Made by a program: the position numbers and the translations under genes. From contig NC_071351.1 in the NCBI RefSeq assembly GCF_027744825.2, positions 17,993,001 to 18,057,000 of the forward strand: a stretch of DNA of 64,000 bases, given 5' to 3'. Below are positions 33,880 to 47,556 of this stretch, one piece after another. The stretch is from Synchiropus splendidus (Eukaryota > Chordata > Actinopteri > Syngnathiformes > Callionymidae). The notes beneath the pieces are model-generated. The model saw nothing but the letters and a program-made list of their open reading frames with translations, was not told the origin of the DNA and made no database searches. The first letter of the stretch is position 1. Each line of letters opens with the position of its first letter.

Positions 33880-34700
33880 TTGCTTTTTTGCTCTTTTGTA
33901 GAGCTGAGGCCCTTTTTGCCTCACTCGCGGATCTGGGAAGCAATGGAAAAGACTATACTGTCATGCTGGAGGTGGAAGAAAGCATTGAAGCCATGGATAT
34001 CATTAGGGAGATTACCAAGCAATGTGGAAAGCTGGCGTCTCTGCGTCCTATTGGGGAAAATAAATATGAAATGACCATGAAAACTATTGAAGGAATGGAG
34101 CAAACTAAGGAAGGATTTACCTGTAGATACTGGCGACAAAAGACTTGGTCTGCAGGGAAATGGTTGTTTCCTTCCTTTATATGGCATCTTATATACCCGA
34201 CGAGATAATCCTGCAGAAATTGGAATCATGGGGAGTGGAACCACTCTCCCCCATCAAGAGACGACTTTGGCCTGGAACAGATGTCGCCGATGGAACTAGA
34301 TTTCTACAGGTTATATTCAACAAAGAGACAATTTCTTTACCTTATTCGACCAAGTTCGAGACAGAAACAGGTCCCCAATATATACGAGTATTACATGACT
34401 GACAGGTCAGGGTCTGCATGTCATGCATTAAGCTGGGGCACGTTTACCGCAATTGTCCAGAGCTGTCTTGCTTTCAATGTGGCAAAAAGGGACATTATAA
34501 AAGAGACTGCAACAAAAACATAGTATTAAGAAGACTTAAGGAAAGGAAGAAAGGAGCGATGAATAATATAGAAATGCAGGACCAAGATAGTGCTATACAT
34601 ACTGACTCCAGCGAAGAGGAAAGACAAACGGAAGAGGCGGGACAAACAATGGAGAAGAGACAGAAACAGGAAGACATGCCAGAGCAAACAACTAGCTGAA
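33880..34700 (+). pseudogene. Tx1-like LINE ORF1 with CCHC knuckles
   Basis: Frames 33888-34080 and 34145-34402 give VEESIEAMDIIREITKQCGK, then REMVVSFLYMASYIPDEIIL, then LPYSTKFETETGPQYIRVLH. Frame 34418-34699 has CMSCIKLGHVYRNC and CFQCGKKGHYKRDC, two zinc knuckles, then a Glu/Gln-rich tail. This RNA-binding first ORF is typical of fish Tx1/L1-type LINEs. Frame changes near 34140, 34290 and 34410 break it. Confidence 0.7.
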
Positions 34701-35394
34701 AGGAGATTGGAGAGAAAACGGAACTGACACAGCAAAGGGGGGTTTCTGAAGATATCCAGCAGATGTATGCAATGAAGATAACAAAAGCCAAGATAAAGAT
34801 GCCTATTGAGAACCACCAGTGGAGAGCAAATGTGATGAAAGTGAAGATGAAGAAAGAACTGGAGCGGAAAAAAGATATTGATATTGATGGAAAAACGAAA
34901 AAAAAAAATAAAAAGATGTACAACCAAAGACAAGAAAAAAAACATGCCAGAAGAAAAACATGAAAAGAATATGTCTGATCAAGAAAAAGCAAGATCTGAG
35001 ATGGACATGGACAAAATACATGACAAAATGCATGAGGAAGTAATGAGTGGAAAAATAGGAAATGGCTATAAACGAGTGAAGAAGAAAGTGAGATGAGTGA
35101 GATCTCTGGTGATGAATTGATGGTAGATATTGACGAGGAAAATCTCAATAAGTATTAAAAAACCTACTGTGAAAAATAGAAGAGAGAAAGATGAGGAGAG
35201 AAAAATAATTTCTAAAATACCAACAAAGACATCAAGAAGATGATAGAAAGAATGCTTTTGTTTGAAATGTTTAGTCATCAAATACATTCAAGTGATTAAA
35301 ACTTTTATTTTTTATCATTTTGGCGATTGATTTTGGGATTTATTTATTTTTTGTTATTTGGTCTTATGAATCCTCCTTTTTAAATTTCGGTACA

Positions 35395-36230
35395 ATGACT
35401 ACCATAATATCCTTTCACGTAAATGGCCTAGAAAGTAGTAAAAGAATGGAGAAAGCTATACAATTACTAAATGCGGAAATTATTTGTTTACGAGAAACAC
35501 ATTGGGATTCAGAGAAAATGGAATGTTTTAGAAAATAATGTGTTTTTTGTTTGTTTTTTAATGTTTTTTGTAGTAATGGAGACACGAGAACAAAAGGATA
35601 TTTCCAAGGGTGCAGGAATGTGAAAAAGATGAAGTAAGAATTGTAGGCATCAAAATCATGAATGATAATACAGAATGGAAAATCTTTTCGATATATGCGC
35701 GAAATGATAAAGAAGAAAAGGTATTATTTTTTGAAAAACTGGATAAGAAATGTCATGGAAATTGTATTGTGATGGCTGATTTTAATGTATGGTGTGGAAC
35801 AATAGATGTTGCTGCGAATATGGCTTTTAAAAATGATATATCAAGTAAAGTCTTAATGAATGTAATGAAAAAAAAGGATTGATTGATGTATGGAGATCAA
35901 AATTGAAAGGAAATATTCAAGGCATCAAATAGTAAATGGAGCATTAAAACAAAGTAGAATTGACTTTATTTTATGTAAAGAGGAAATGGCAAAAGATTTT
36001 AGAAATTTTAAATATATTCAAACCAAATTAAGTGACCATGTGATTTTCAAATGTGTATGGGGTAAAAAGGAAATAATCAAAGAAGGTGGGATATGGTGTA
36101 TGAATGAGGACATTTTAAAGGATGAAAATTATCGAAACCCAATTACCCAAAATGTAATTGTAATTGCTATGGATTTTAAAACTGACGTGTTGAGCTGGTG
36201 GAAGAAATGTAAAGAATTGATAAAGTAAAC
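35395..36230 (+). pseudogene. Tx1-like LINE endonuclease
   Basis: MTTIISFHVNGLESSKRMEK, then AEIICLRETHWDS are the first endonuclease blocks (Asn and Glu of the active site; the usual Q before ETH is R). Frame 35610-35882 has TEWKIFSIYARNDKEE, then CIVMADFNVWCGTID (usual GDFN is ADFN). Frame 35890-36228 has QSRIDFILCKEEMAK and LSDHVIF with the terminal SDH. Several stops separate the blocks. Confidence 0.7.
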
Positions 36231-36834
36231 ATCAATAGAATATAGTAAAAAAAAGAACCATGAAAGAAAAAAAGATGACTTAAGAAAAAGACTAAATGAA
36301 GAGAGTAAGCTAATTGAAGAAAATAAAACAAATGAAATAGAAAGATATTTAGAAATTAAAAGATCAATTAGATAAAATGGAAGAGAGTAAATGTCAAGGA
36401 GCAATATTAAGGAGCAGAGCAAGATGTCTTGTGGGTGGGGAAAATGTACAGGATATTTTTTGAAAATTGAAAAGATAATGAGGCAAATCCACGATAAGAA
36501 CGGGTAAAAAAAAACAGCAAAAAAATTAGACTGCATGTACAAGAATACTATGCAAATTTATTTCAAAAGGCAGAAGAGAAAGAGGAAGATATGAATAAAG
36601 TCTTGAAACATATAGAATGTGAATTAAACCAAGAAGAGAAGGAAAACTGTAATGAAAACGTAACTATGGAAGGGATAGAAATCGCAATAAGTGACCTATA
36701 TAAAAATAAGGGTCCAGGAATAAATGGACTAGGAATAGAATTTGTTGTTTTTAAAGATTAAATGTCCCAATAATTCTAAAAAGAGTTTTCGATGAAATGG
36801 AAGAAAAAAATCAGATGGTTGAAGAAATGAACAC

Positions 36835-37450
36835 TGGATGAACTCCCTCTTGGACATCAACAAGACTCGCCTCACTCGGAGAGCCCTGAGGATTACAAGA
36901 GACCCCACCTACCCGTCACACCGCCTCTTCACGCTGCTGCCATCAGGGCGAAGGTTCCAGAGTCACCGTGCATGAACTAGAAGACTGAAAGACAACTTCG
37001 TCCACCAGGCTGTCATGATGCTGAACTCCCTTCCTGCTCTGCCCCCGGGTCTGCACCAGGCACTTTTGGCTCCATCCATTGCACGTCTGCCCGTCCTGGG
37101 TGGGGGACCCCTCCTCTGACGCTCACCCTGAGGTTTCTCAGTTTTCCTCCCGATAGGGTTTTTTTCTGTTTCTGAGTGTTTCCTTAGCCAATGCGAGGGT
37201 TTAGGGTAAAGGATATGCAATGCTGCCCATGCTGTCATGAGCCATGTGCTCCCCCCGGTGGTTGATGGACTGATGTGAGGATGATTTTTGTTGCCATGTA
37301 TCCTGCTGTGTATTTATCAATTCTTTATATTTGTTCCTGTCTGTGATTTTTATGCCATGCGTCCAGGTCTGAGAGAACAGATATTTCATCCATGCTGTAT
37401 GTCTTGTACTGTAGCATATTTGACAATAAAGTTACCTAAATACCTAAATA
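36835..37450 (+). mobile_element. Nested 3' tail of another LINE
   Basis: SLLDINKTRLTRRALRITRD, then THRLFTLLPSGRRFQS-like text (YPSHRLFTLLPSGRRFQSHR) is the C-terminus of an L2/CR1-type protein. A 3' UTR follows and ends ACAATAAAGTTACC with CTAAATAC repeats. It splits the Tx1-like element where that element's RT core should be, so it was probably inserted with, or next to, a deletion. Confidence 0.65.
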
Positions 37451-37997
37451 GCTGGAAAATACGGAAACTAGGAATAAAAGGAAAAATATTTGTGACTAAC
37501 GCACTATTAATAAGTAAAATTATTTATATTAGGAATGTTGTTCCCATTAATGAAAGAGTGTTAAAGCAAATTGACATTTTAATAAGAGATTTTATTTGGG
37601 AAGACAAAGGAGTAAGAATTAGTAAAGATATATCAGAAAATAGATATGAGGATGGGGGTTTAAAACTAGTCAATCTAAGGATTAAAAAAATGCACTAAGA
37701 GTTAAAACTATGTCGAATTACTTAAATAACAAGAATGATCAAATATGGAAAATGTTTTTGGGAAAAGCAATAAGTAAATATGCAGCGAATGAAAATACAG
37801 GAATTTTTATGATTTTTAGACGAAGTCTCATGGAAGATATATCGGAATACTATCAAGAGGTTCTGGAGGGATGGGGAGAAGCTCTTAATGAGCTTCATTA
37901 TGATTGCAGAACACGAAAACAAATACTAATCCAACCGATCTTTCTTCACAATCAAATACGGACACTTGGGAAGGTGTTATTCAACATGAAAATGTGC

Positions 37998-38690
37998 AAA
38001 AGCACATTCAACACTAAACATACATTTCTGAACTGTTTTTAGAAGGTTGTCAACAATTTTATTTTTGCAGGTTCGAAACCCACTTTCTCTCTGGTTGAAA
38101 ACATGTTATCCGCACTGTTCATTCACTGCTCACCGATGCCTCAGAACATGACAATATCACCTGGAACTATAGCAGAAGGGGTGTTTCTCGTAAGTGCCGA
38201 ACTAATTCAACATCTCTGAAGTGGTTTGAGGTAGTTAACATTTTAATGCTTGTTGGTCTGAAAACCACAGTCCCTCGGGCTGAAAACGCGTTTTCTGCAC
38301 TGTTCATTCAGTGCTCAGGGATGCCTGAAAATTTGACCTGCCAGAACAGCAGTCAAGGTCTTTCTAGAAGGTGCAGAACTAATTCAATCTGTCTTAAGTG
38401 CTTTAAGAGAGTTATCAACATTTTTATATTTGTCGGTCTGTAAACCAACTTTTCTTGGGCTGAAAACGCATTTAGTCATTGATCAGAATAGCCTCATGAA
38501 AATATCACCTGCAACTACTGGCAAAACGTTCTTTCTAGTATATTCGGCACTAAATCTACCTATCTGAACCGTTTTTCAGGGGGTTATCAACAATTTAATT
38601 TTTGCCAGTCCGAAACCCACTTTCCCTTTGGCCGAAAACGGGTTTTCTGCACTGTTCACTCACTGCTCAGCGATGCCTCAGAAGAAAATT
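37998..38690 (+). repeat. Satellite array (block 3)
   Basis: Monomers restart at AGCACATTCAACACTAAACA. Markers lie near 38142, 38325, 38495 and 38680, about 180-185 bp apart. The block ends in DIRS-like sequence. Confidence 0.8.
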
Positions 38691-39150
38691 TCAGCCGTCA
38701 TGGGCGATACGTGATGCGCTCGCCCCGGGAGCTCAACCTCACCCCGAGGAGTGACCATCCCACCCGCCGCTGACAGAGCCACCATCGTGCAGTGGATTCG
38801 TGTTTATGCCGTTGGCAACCAGCTCACAGCGCTTGAGAACATCATCGCGCTCTTTATGAGCTCCGTGGACAGGCTCATCCATTGCAGAACCTCGCTCACT
38901 CCACCAGAGATTTTGGAGTTTCAACAGTCCGTCAGCGTGGTGCCCCGCTCGTGGCGCCTCTTCCACACACAGCCGCTGCCTGGGGGGAACACCGTCACTG
39001 GTCGAAGGGGCGGGGTGATCCCAGCCGTCAAATCATAGCCGTGCTGATCATTGCTGCTCATCTTGGAGAGACCAGTCAGCTGCTCTGACCTCTGCTCCCT
39101 AAGCGTAGGATGAAAACTTTGTATCTAAAACTATGCATCTGTAACAGGTC
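38690..39150 (+). mobile_element. DIRS-like gag fragment, copy D
   Basis: On plus, IPPAADRATIVQWIRVYAVG, then IHCRTSLTPPEILEFQQSV matches copy B's gag in the opposite orientation. The 3' part (GAAAACTTTGTATCTAAAACTATGCATCTG) resembles the leader seen near 29650 and 61150. Only this segment is present. Confidence 0.7.
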
Positions 39151-39154
39151 TGAA

Positions 39155-40715
39155 TACTGTGGCCTTGTCTACAGTTAAAAAGTGGTGTCTTAATGTGGTC
39201 AGTAGAACGCCGTCTGAAACAATACGTGGAGTCACATGAGGCTTCCACATTTGTCGATGGTGAGAAAAGTAATCTTTATTTGACATTCTGTTTTTTCATT
39301 GCGGTAACCCACGCCATAATTCGATGTCTTACTGAAACATCACTCACAAACATCTCACTTTGTCATACAACAACTGTCAGACATCATGAACCACATGCAT
39401 AATTCCTTTTCATCTGAATGTATAATTCTGCCATTAAACCTTTTGGCTAGTGTTGAGAAATAATAAAACTTTACTTTTCACCAAACATCGTTATTCACCA
39501 CAAGCAAACCCAAGTCCACACAACTCAATCACCCGTGCCATGTCATCGTAGGTTGTCAGTATTAGCTTACAAGCGGCACATCCACACAGAGCGAACTCAA
39601 CGTACAAAGGAAACACAGTATACTTAAAAAACGCGTCACCATCCACACACTTAGATCCCAAATCAGTCAACCCCAAGTGGAACAAACAAGTAAGTAGTTA
39701 TGAACAAATTTATTTGACTAACCTGAAACAAAATGTGGACAGAGTCACACGAGGCTTCCACATTTGTCGGTGGTGAGAAAAGTAATGAAAAAAACTTCAC
39801 TTCCTTTTTACCCACACATCTTCAATGCCCAGCCTCTGTCCTACCCTGCCCTCTACTTACTTAATCAACTCCATGTTGAACAATTAAATGACATCTAACA
39901 CACACTCTGTGACCACACATAAGTGGGCGTCACACACTCCCCAACAAACAAATGACTCCTGACGTCATTAAGTTGATGAAATATGAACTTAAATACTATT
40001 CAAAAGACCTGTGTAATATAACCGCTAGGTGTAAACACACAGCAGGGAAACCACTGGTACATCGACAAGTAAGATAGGTGGTTTGGGTTGTGCTGTATTT
40101 CCCACACTGTCCTATGTGACACACTAAAGACACTTACTGCATTTACTTCCTTTTTCGATTGGTAGGAAGGCTCACCCATAGAATCCTACGTTAACCTCAC
40201 AGCTGGCTTTCTGTCACGTCCTGATTTCCTGAGTGTCGGACTAGAATCAGTGTGAAGGTCTTGGGTGTCTGACTGACATGAAGGTGAAATATATGAATCA
40301 CGCTCTTGTGAAGAACCTTCCAACTGTGTATTGTGTCATTCCTAATATCCCGTTCAATGTGTTCGATTATTATTTGTTTCTAACATTAGTATGCATTTTT
40401 AACTGCTTACAAAGTGTTTGCTTGTAGTACTCATTATATGCTGTGTTTTATTCAACCATGTTCACCTCAATCTCATGAATTTCACTCTTTAATTACATAA
40501 GGTTTAATCTTTATTGGCACATATGACTATTTGTATCAGTGCTACTTCGTGCTGTTTTTTTCTTGTATGTTGTTTTCAACTACTCATGTTTTTAGTTGAC
40601 ATTAAGGAAAAGATTGCTGTTTTTAGGTGGAACTAACTTTAAAAGCCAATATCATAGCTGTTTATATCACAAAACAAATTATTATATACACATTTTAAGA
40701 ATGACTGTTTTCACA
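39155..40715. other. Non-coding interval with a ~55-bp direct repeat
   Basis: GAGTCACATGAGGCTTCCAC, then ATTTGTCG.TGGTGAGAAAAG occurs at 39231-39275 and again at 39741-39785, about 510 bp apart. The segment between may be an LTR-like or duplicated unit. The rest is AT-rich and serves as upstream sequence of the TspO-like gene. Confidence 0.45.
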
Positions 40716-41671
40716 GTTATCAAGAATGGCGAGTCATGATCCTGGCCGACTGGCAGCAATCGTGGTGTCTGTCATCTTCTTTGCAGTAAGTTTGGTGTTC
40801 AACGCCCTGGCTGCGGTGGGAACAGATACGTCAAACTAACCATTCAAATAAAGAAGAGGCGATGGATGAAATTACGACACCATTATTAAGATGAATTGCT
40901 ATAGGTCCGTACACAACAACCACTGCCAACGTGTCGGAGGTGTTCCACACCGAGATCACTCCTTCAGGTTGGGCCTTTAACATCTGGAGCGTCATCTACG
41001 TCTGACTTCTGCTGATGTTTATCTACATCGTAGCAGGCCTTTGCAGAAAGCAAGTTATTTTCTCCCCTTGTTGAATAGCAGAACAGTGCACAAGCCACTC
41101 CCAAAATATGGATGCCTTGCACTGTTGTTTTCTTGCTTTCATAAATAGATAATATGATTTCACATCAGTACTGATGATATAACTTTATGTCAATGTTTTT
41201 GGACTAAAGGAAAAGAAAGAATTTCCTATCCAATTAAGATTATAGTTCCAAAAAGCCCATCCCAGCAAGAAGCAGGGAGCAGATTGCTGGTCCACTGGTT
41301 GCACAGAGAGAGATCAGCATCCCTTATATACCATTGTTATGACAGCATGATAGCATGATTTGCTTCATAGACAGCGAAACAGTCGTAAGTTCTTCTGCAG
41401 TTGGTCAAATGGTTTCCTGCAAGCTGATATCCTTCCACATTCGATCCATGAGAGATTTATTCAAGTGCCCACCTATGTATGAGCAGTTAAAAATAGAGAG
41501 GCATTAATTCAGGTCTTTCATCATTTTTGTTTCATTTTATTTTGTGTAGTAATTTGTACAATGGTAACCAATGTATTAAAAAGGTGTAAATAGTTAACAG
41601 TCAATTTTCTTGACTTTTTTTTCCATTCAATCAGGACCGGCTATGGCTACGTCTACTATTGTATCAAAGAT

Positions 41672-42290
41672 GGCGCCGAGGAAGGCTGGCCTGGAATTAT
41701 CGTGCATGTTATTTTGTTTATTTTTGTGTTTTGATGGAGCATCTGCGTGTTCTTACACACGAGATCAATTGATGAACATCAGGGCTATGACTCCGTCTGA
41801 CTTACTACCAGTATTTTTGGTGTCAGTTGCGGAGTTAGTTCATCTTTTGGCTGGGCGGAAGAAACTGAGGAGTAGAGGGAAACGTGCCGGTGCGCTCGTT
41901 CGCCTTCGTCGAAGAGGATCGCGCACTCCGCTTCGCAGGATAACCCTCCCCAACGTCCGCTCGCTCAGCAATAAGATGGATGAACTGGCGCTGATGTTGA
42001 GACGGAACAGAGACTTCTCCTCCTCTTGTGTTTTGTGTTTCATGGAGACGTGGTTGAGCGATCTCATCCCGGACACTGTGCTTCATCTGGAGGGTTTCCA
42101 GCTTCACCGCGCGGACCGGGTTCCGGAGCTCACCGGCAAGACCAGAGGCGGAGGACTGTGTTTCTACATCAACAGTCGCTGGTGTACGCTGCCGTATATA
42201 TCCCGCCCAGCGCGGATGTATGTGACGCTCAGAGTGCGCTCGCGGATCAGGTTCTGCATGTGGAGCGAACTTTCCCGGACTGTCCTGTGA
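41672..42290 (+). pseudogene. L2-like LINE endonuclease, N-terminal part
   Basis: The frame reads [20 protein letters not shown], then [20 protein letters not shown], then [17 protein letters not shown]. The blocks NVRSL, ETWL and GGG.C.YI are the first half of the LINE endonuclease. Right after SRWC about 100 bases appear deleted: the text jumps to the later YIPPSADV block, which lies in another frame. The enzyme that nicks target DNA is therefore broken. Confidence 0.75.
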
Positions 42291-44551
42291 TTGTGCTTGG
42301 TGACTTCAACAAGGCAAATCTGAGTGAGGAGCTTCCCAGATACAGGCAGGTTGTAAAATGTCCCACCAGAGAGCAGAGCGTGCTGGATCACTGTTACTCA
42401 TCGCTCCGCAACTCTTATACCGCCCTCCCTCGAGCTGCACTGGGTCTCTCTGAACACTTGATGGTTCATCTTGTTCCCACATACAAGCAGAAGCTGAAGC
42501 TGGCAAAGCCTGTTGTGAGGAGCATGAAGATCTGGACAAGTGAAGCTAAAGAGGAGCTGCAGTCTTGCATGGAGACCACAGACTGGGAGGTGTTCAGGGC
42601 TGCCACCAACAATCTGGAAGAGTATACAGACACTGTGACTTCATGGATCAGCTACTGTGAAGAGTGCATAGTTCCAACGCGCACCAAGGTGAGTTATGCA
42701 ACTGACAAACCTTGGTTCACAACTAAACTCAGCCAGATCAGACGGGAGAAGGAGGCAGCTCGCAAGAGTGGGGACAGGAACTGCTACAAAGAGCTGAAGT
42801 ATCGGTTTCAGAGGGAGCTGAAGAAAGCTAAGGCCGCATACTCTGACAAACTCACGCAGCAGTTCTCAGCCAATGACTCGGCTGCGGTGTGGAGAGGGCT
42901 CAAGGTGCTCACTAACTACAAGCCACGTGCCCCCCACACTCTGAACAACCTCGCTCTTGCACAGGACCTGAACAACTTCTATTGTCGCTTTGAGCAGCCA
43001 TTTTGCACCAACACCTCTGTGGTCTCTCCAGCCCCATGTTCCACTTTACAACAAAGGACTATGCTGTCTCTTAGTGACACAACTAAGACCAACGATGTCA
43101 CTGAGACAGCAAAGATCACAGTCACTTTTGATGAGGCACCCTCTTACCTCCCCCCTCTTCCTCTTTCTCTTGACATCATGGAGCAGGACGTGGTCACTCA
43201 GTTCAGGAGGCTGAACCTTCGGAAGGCGGCGGGTCCGGACAGAGTTTCCCCTGCCATCCTAAAGCATTGTGCTGCAGAGCTGGCTCCAGTGTTCACGGAC
43301 ATCTTCAATGCTTCCTTGGTGTCCTGTCATGTACCTGCCTGCTTTAAGTCCTCCACTATCATCCCTGTTCCCAAGAAGGCCAGGATCACAGGACTGAATG
43401 ACTACAGACCGGTGGCACTGACGTCTGTGGTCATGAAGTCCTTTGAGCGCCTGGTTCTCTCTCACCTGAAATCTATCACTGCTTCTCTCCTGGACTCATT
43501 GCAGTTTGCCTACAGAGCCAACAGATCTGTGGACGATGCAGTGAACCAGGCCCTTCATTTCGTTCTGGACCATCTGGACTGGCCAGGAACCTATGCCAGG
43601 ATCCTGTTTGTGGACTTAAGCTCTGCCTTTAACACAATTCTTCCAGCTCTGCTTGAAGACAAGCTTGGCCAGCTCGACGTGCCTGACTCCCTCTGTAGAT
43701 GGATTACAGACTTCCTGACCAGCCGAAGTCAGCGTGTGCGGCTGGGGACGACTGTCTCTGACACTCGGACCCTCAAAATTGGGTCTCCTCAGGGCTGTGT
43801 TCTCTCTCCATGGCTATTCTCTCTGTACACTAACTGCTGCACCTCCAGCCACGAGTCCGTGAAGCTGATCAAGTTTGCGGATGACACCACCATCATCGGG
43901 CTCATCTCAGATGGAGATGAGTCGGCTTACAGGAGGGAGGTGGAGCGGCTAGTGTCCTGGTGCAGCCACAACAACCTGGAGCTCAAGGCCCAGAAGACAG
44001 TGGAGATCGTCATAGACTTCAGGAGAGTAACAGTTTCTCTGTCCCCTCTCATGTTGGCTGGTTTAGCCATTCCTATTGTGGACTCCTTCTGCTTCCTGGG
44101 AACCACCATCACTGAGGACCTCAAATGGGAGCCAACCATCAGGTCCCTCATCAGGAAGGCCCAGCAGAGAATGTTCTTTCTGAGGCAGCTACGGAAACTA
44201 CGACTGCCGACGAAGTTGCTGGTGGAGTTCTACACGGCCATCATCCAGTCCATCCTCACCTCCTCTATCACCGTCTGGTACAACAGCGCCACCTCCAGGG
44301 ACAAGAGCCGACTGCAGCGCATCGTACGTTCTGCTGAGAAGGTGATCGGTTGCAGCCTGCCACCTCTTCAGGACCTGTATGCCTCTAGGACCCAGAGATG
44401 TGCAGGTCGGATCAGAGCCGACCCCTCTCACCCTGGACATGGACTGTTTGTTCCTCTTCCCTCTGGCAGGAGGCTACGGTCCATCCAGACCAGAACCTCC
44501 CGTCACAGGAACAGCTTCTTCCCCTCGGCCATCAGACTGTTAAATTTGTGA
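42185..44551 (+). CDS. L2-like LINE endonuclease end and reverse transcriptase
   Basis: One open frame of ~790 codons: [15 protein letters not shown], then [20 protein letters not shown] (endonuclease GDFN), EHLMVHLVP, a basic helical linker, then the [61 protein letters not shown] and [11 protein letters not shown] with the FADD box at 43874-43885. A C-terminal part ends in [12 protein letters not shown] at 44551. RT motifs look intact, so only the upstream deletion kills this copy. The frame extends further 5' (to 42026) but that part is out-of-frame noise. Confidence 0.85.
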   Translation, partial: YAAVYIPPSADVCDAQSALADQVLHVERTFPDCPVIVLGDFNKANLSEELPRYRQVVKCPTREQSVLDHCYSSLRNSYTALPRAALGLSEHLMVHLVPTYKQKLKLAKPVVRSMKIWTSEAKEELQSCMETTDWEVFRAATNNLEEYTDTVTSWISYCEECIVPTRTKVSYATDKPWFTTKLSQIRREKEAARKSGDRNCYKELKYRFQRELKKAKAAYSDKLTQQFSANDSAAVWRGLKVLTNYKPRAPHTLNNLALAQDLNNFYCRFEQPFCTNTSVVSPAPCSTLQQRTMLSLSDTTKTNDVTETAKITVTFDEAPSYLPPLPLSLDIMEQDVVTQFRRLNLRKAAGPDRVSPAILKHCAAELAPVFTDIFNASLVSCHVPACFKSSTIIPVPKKARITGLNDYRPVALTSVVMKSFERLVLSHLKSITASLLDSLQFAYRANRSVDDAVNQALHFVLDHLDWPGTYARILFVDLSSAFNTILPALLEDKLGQLDVPDSLCRWITDFLTSRSQRVRLGTTVSDTRTLKIGSPQGCVLSPWLFSLYTNCCTSSHESVKLIKFADDTTIIGLISDGDESAYRREVERLVSWCSHNNLELKAQKTVEIVIDFRRVTVSLSPLMLAGLAIPIVDSFCFLGTTITEDLKWEPTIRSLIRKAQQRMFFLRQLRKLRLPTKLLVEFYTAIIQSILTSSITVWYNSATSRDKSRLQRIVRSAEKVIGCSLPPLQDLYASRTQRCAGRIRADPSHPGHGLFVPLPSGRRLRSIQTRTSRHRNSFFPSAIRLLNL

Positions 44552-45839
44552 ACAGCCTTGTTGTTATGTGATTCTATTTATTTTATTTTATTTTATTTTA
44601 TTTGTTTTTTGTTGCACTTTATTTCAAGACACTTTCCTAGTCAGTGGGCTCCCCACTGACCGTGGCAATAAATCTCATTCTGATTCTGATTCTGATTCTG
44701 ATTCTACTGCAGCCCTCCTGTCCTGCCATATGGCGTCATCATCAGTTGGTGCTTCAATATCTGTTTTAACATCGGCTAGCTGCTGGTCTGGGACCGAGGG
44801 TGATGAGCTCATCTTTTTCTAAAAAGTGATACGTTTCAACACAGTAAAAGCATCACAATAGTTTGTGTTGTTTTCTTCAACGCAACAGAATAATGAATGC
44901 TGCCCTGGTGTTTCTCATCCTGGTCATCCTCACAAACTACTCAATGGTCTTCTTCATCTGCCATGGACTTAAAACCTATGGAGCATGGCTCAACAAATAC
45001 CACAAGGTGGACCTGTGGCTTCTGCGTATCATTGTGAGTATGATGGCTTATGATAAGGATGATACTGATACAACGTTTTAGAAATGTATAGGTTGAGGTG
45101 ATGATTGCCATGTTTCAACATTGGGAACATAAGCTTAAACAACAAATTCTCGATTTTTCACAGGTTCAGAATGGAATTACGATTTACACAACCTGGACAA
45201 CGCTTGCAACCCTCATCAACCTGGCTATTGTTCTCCAATATGAAGCTGAATTGTCTTCAACCTGTCTGCAACCGTGTCATACTCAATCCTGGCCTGTGTG
45301 TTACTTGTGTGGTAAGTAATGTCAACTTAAAATGTACATGCTCATTCATGAGCACGAGCTAGCCTACTATAACTGCGTTGTCTCTTCGACCCATTGCCTT
45401 TCATCTACAGTATAAGGTGATTTGTCTGCATGCCGTTATTTCCACTGTTGTGTTCATTGACCATTGACTTTGAGTATCTTGGAAGGGTATTATATTTAAA
45501 ATGTGTTAATTATTTCGTACTATTCTTGTAACTTGACCAGGTTTCTTTTGGAGAACATAGTACTTGAAAAACACATGAGATACGTCCTCATCATATACCC
45601 TGCTGTGATCTTTGCACTGGCTGGCAATATGGACAAAAACTATGATAACATATCACCAAAGCAGAATGGCATTTTCATTCGTAAGAGTTGCACAGAATAT
45701 TTTTTTTCCATTTCCATCCCTCCAGTCATACATGTTTGTTCATCTGTAACCCTGTGTGTCCTTCGGATTGTTTTGGTGATTTGGAGACAATTGAAGCGGC
45801 CTCTGTACGCGCATGCTAAGGTGGGGGACTTGTAGCCAA

Positions 45840-47556
<1,717 letters not shown>

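Larger units (their letters stand above)
33776..37997 (+). mobile_element. Tx1/L1-like LINE, decayed, interrupted
   Basis: Plus-strand order: ORF1 with zinc knuckles (33.9-34.7 kb), apurinic endonuclease (35.4-36.1 kb), start of RT (36.54-36.76 kb), a foreign LINE tail (36.84-37.45 kb), then the RT C-terminal region (37.45-38.0 kb: KLGIKGKIFVTNALLISKII, then LIRDFIWEDKGVRISKD, then EDGGLKLVNLRIKK). The RT core is missing. Satellite flanks both sides, so it inserted into, or was captured by, the array. Confidence 0.75.
41658..44702 (+). mobile_element. L2-like LINE inserted in an exon
   Basis: It starts with ATTGTATCAAAGATGGCGCC and ends in a GATTCT hexamer tail. It is flanked by TCTACT on both sides (41652-41657 and 44703-44708), although the right copy could partly be tail. 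It carries an endonuclease remnant, then a long open RT frame, and a 3' end with CAATAAATCTCATTCTGATT. Clade (L2 versus Rex1/CR1) is judged only from the RT style and hexamer tail. Confidence 0.85.
40725..45835 (+). pseudogene. TspO/tryptophan-rich-sensory-like membrane protein, dead copy
   Basis: Seven exons: 40725-40825, 40905-41046, 41635-41657 joined to 44709-44799, 44889-45033, 45164-45311, 45541-45680, 45726-45835. Together they encode a multi-pass membrane protein: EVFHTEITPSGWAFNIWSVI, then NAALVFLILVILTNYSMVFF, LNKYHKVDLWLLRII, ITIYTTWTTLATLINLAIVL, RYVLIIYPAVIFALAGNMDK. The TPSGWAFNIW and YTTWTTLATLINL blocks recall the TspO/MBR-type family; the exact substrate is unknown. Lesions: exon 1 donor AT instead of GT (40826), TGA for Trp in exon 2 (VIYV-stop-LLLMF), a 3-kb LINE inside exon 3, TAG for Trp before LLVWDR, and a frameshift in exon 5 near 45254. 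Exon 2 also shows a GC donor. Confidence 0.8.

Noticed and set aside
34495..35148. Phe/Leu/Ser-rich minus-strand frames of 139-217 residues
   Set aside because: They lie antisense to the A/G-rich ORF1 end of the Tx1-like LINE; composition explains their openness and no membrane-protein pattern is consistent.
31777..38690. Regularly spaced repeats as a CRISPR-like array
   Set aside because: The ~185-bp units are repeated over their whole length, with no unique spacers; this is a eukaryotic satellite.
42026..42184. 5' extension of the LINE RT frame
   Set aside because: That stretch overlaps the true endonuclease frame; the in-frame family sequence begins at about 42185.
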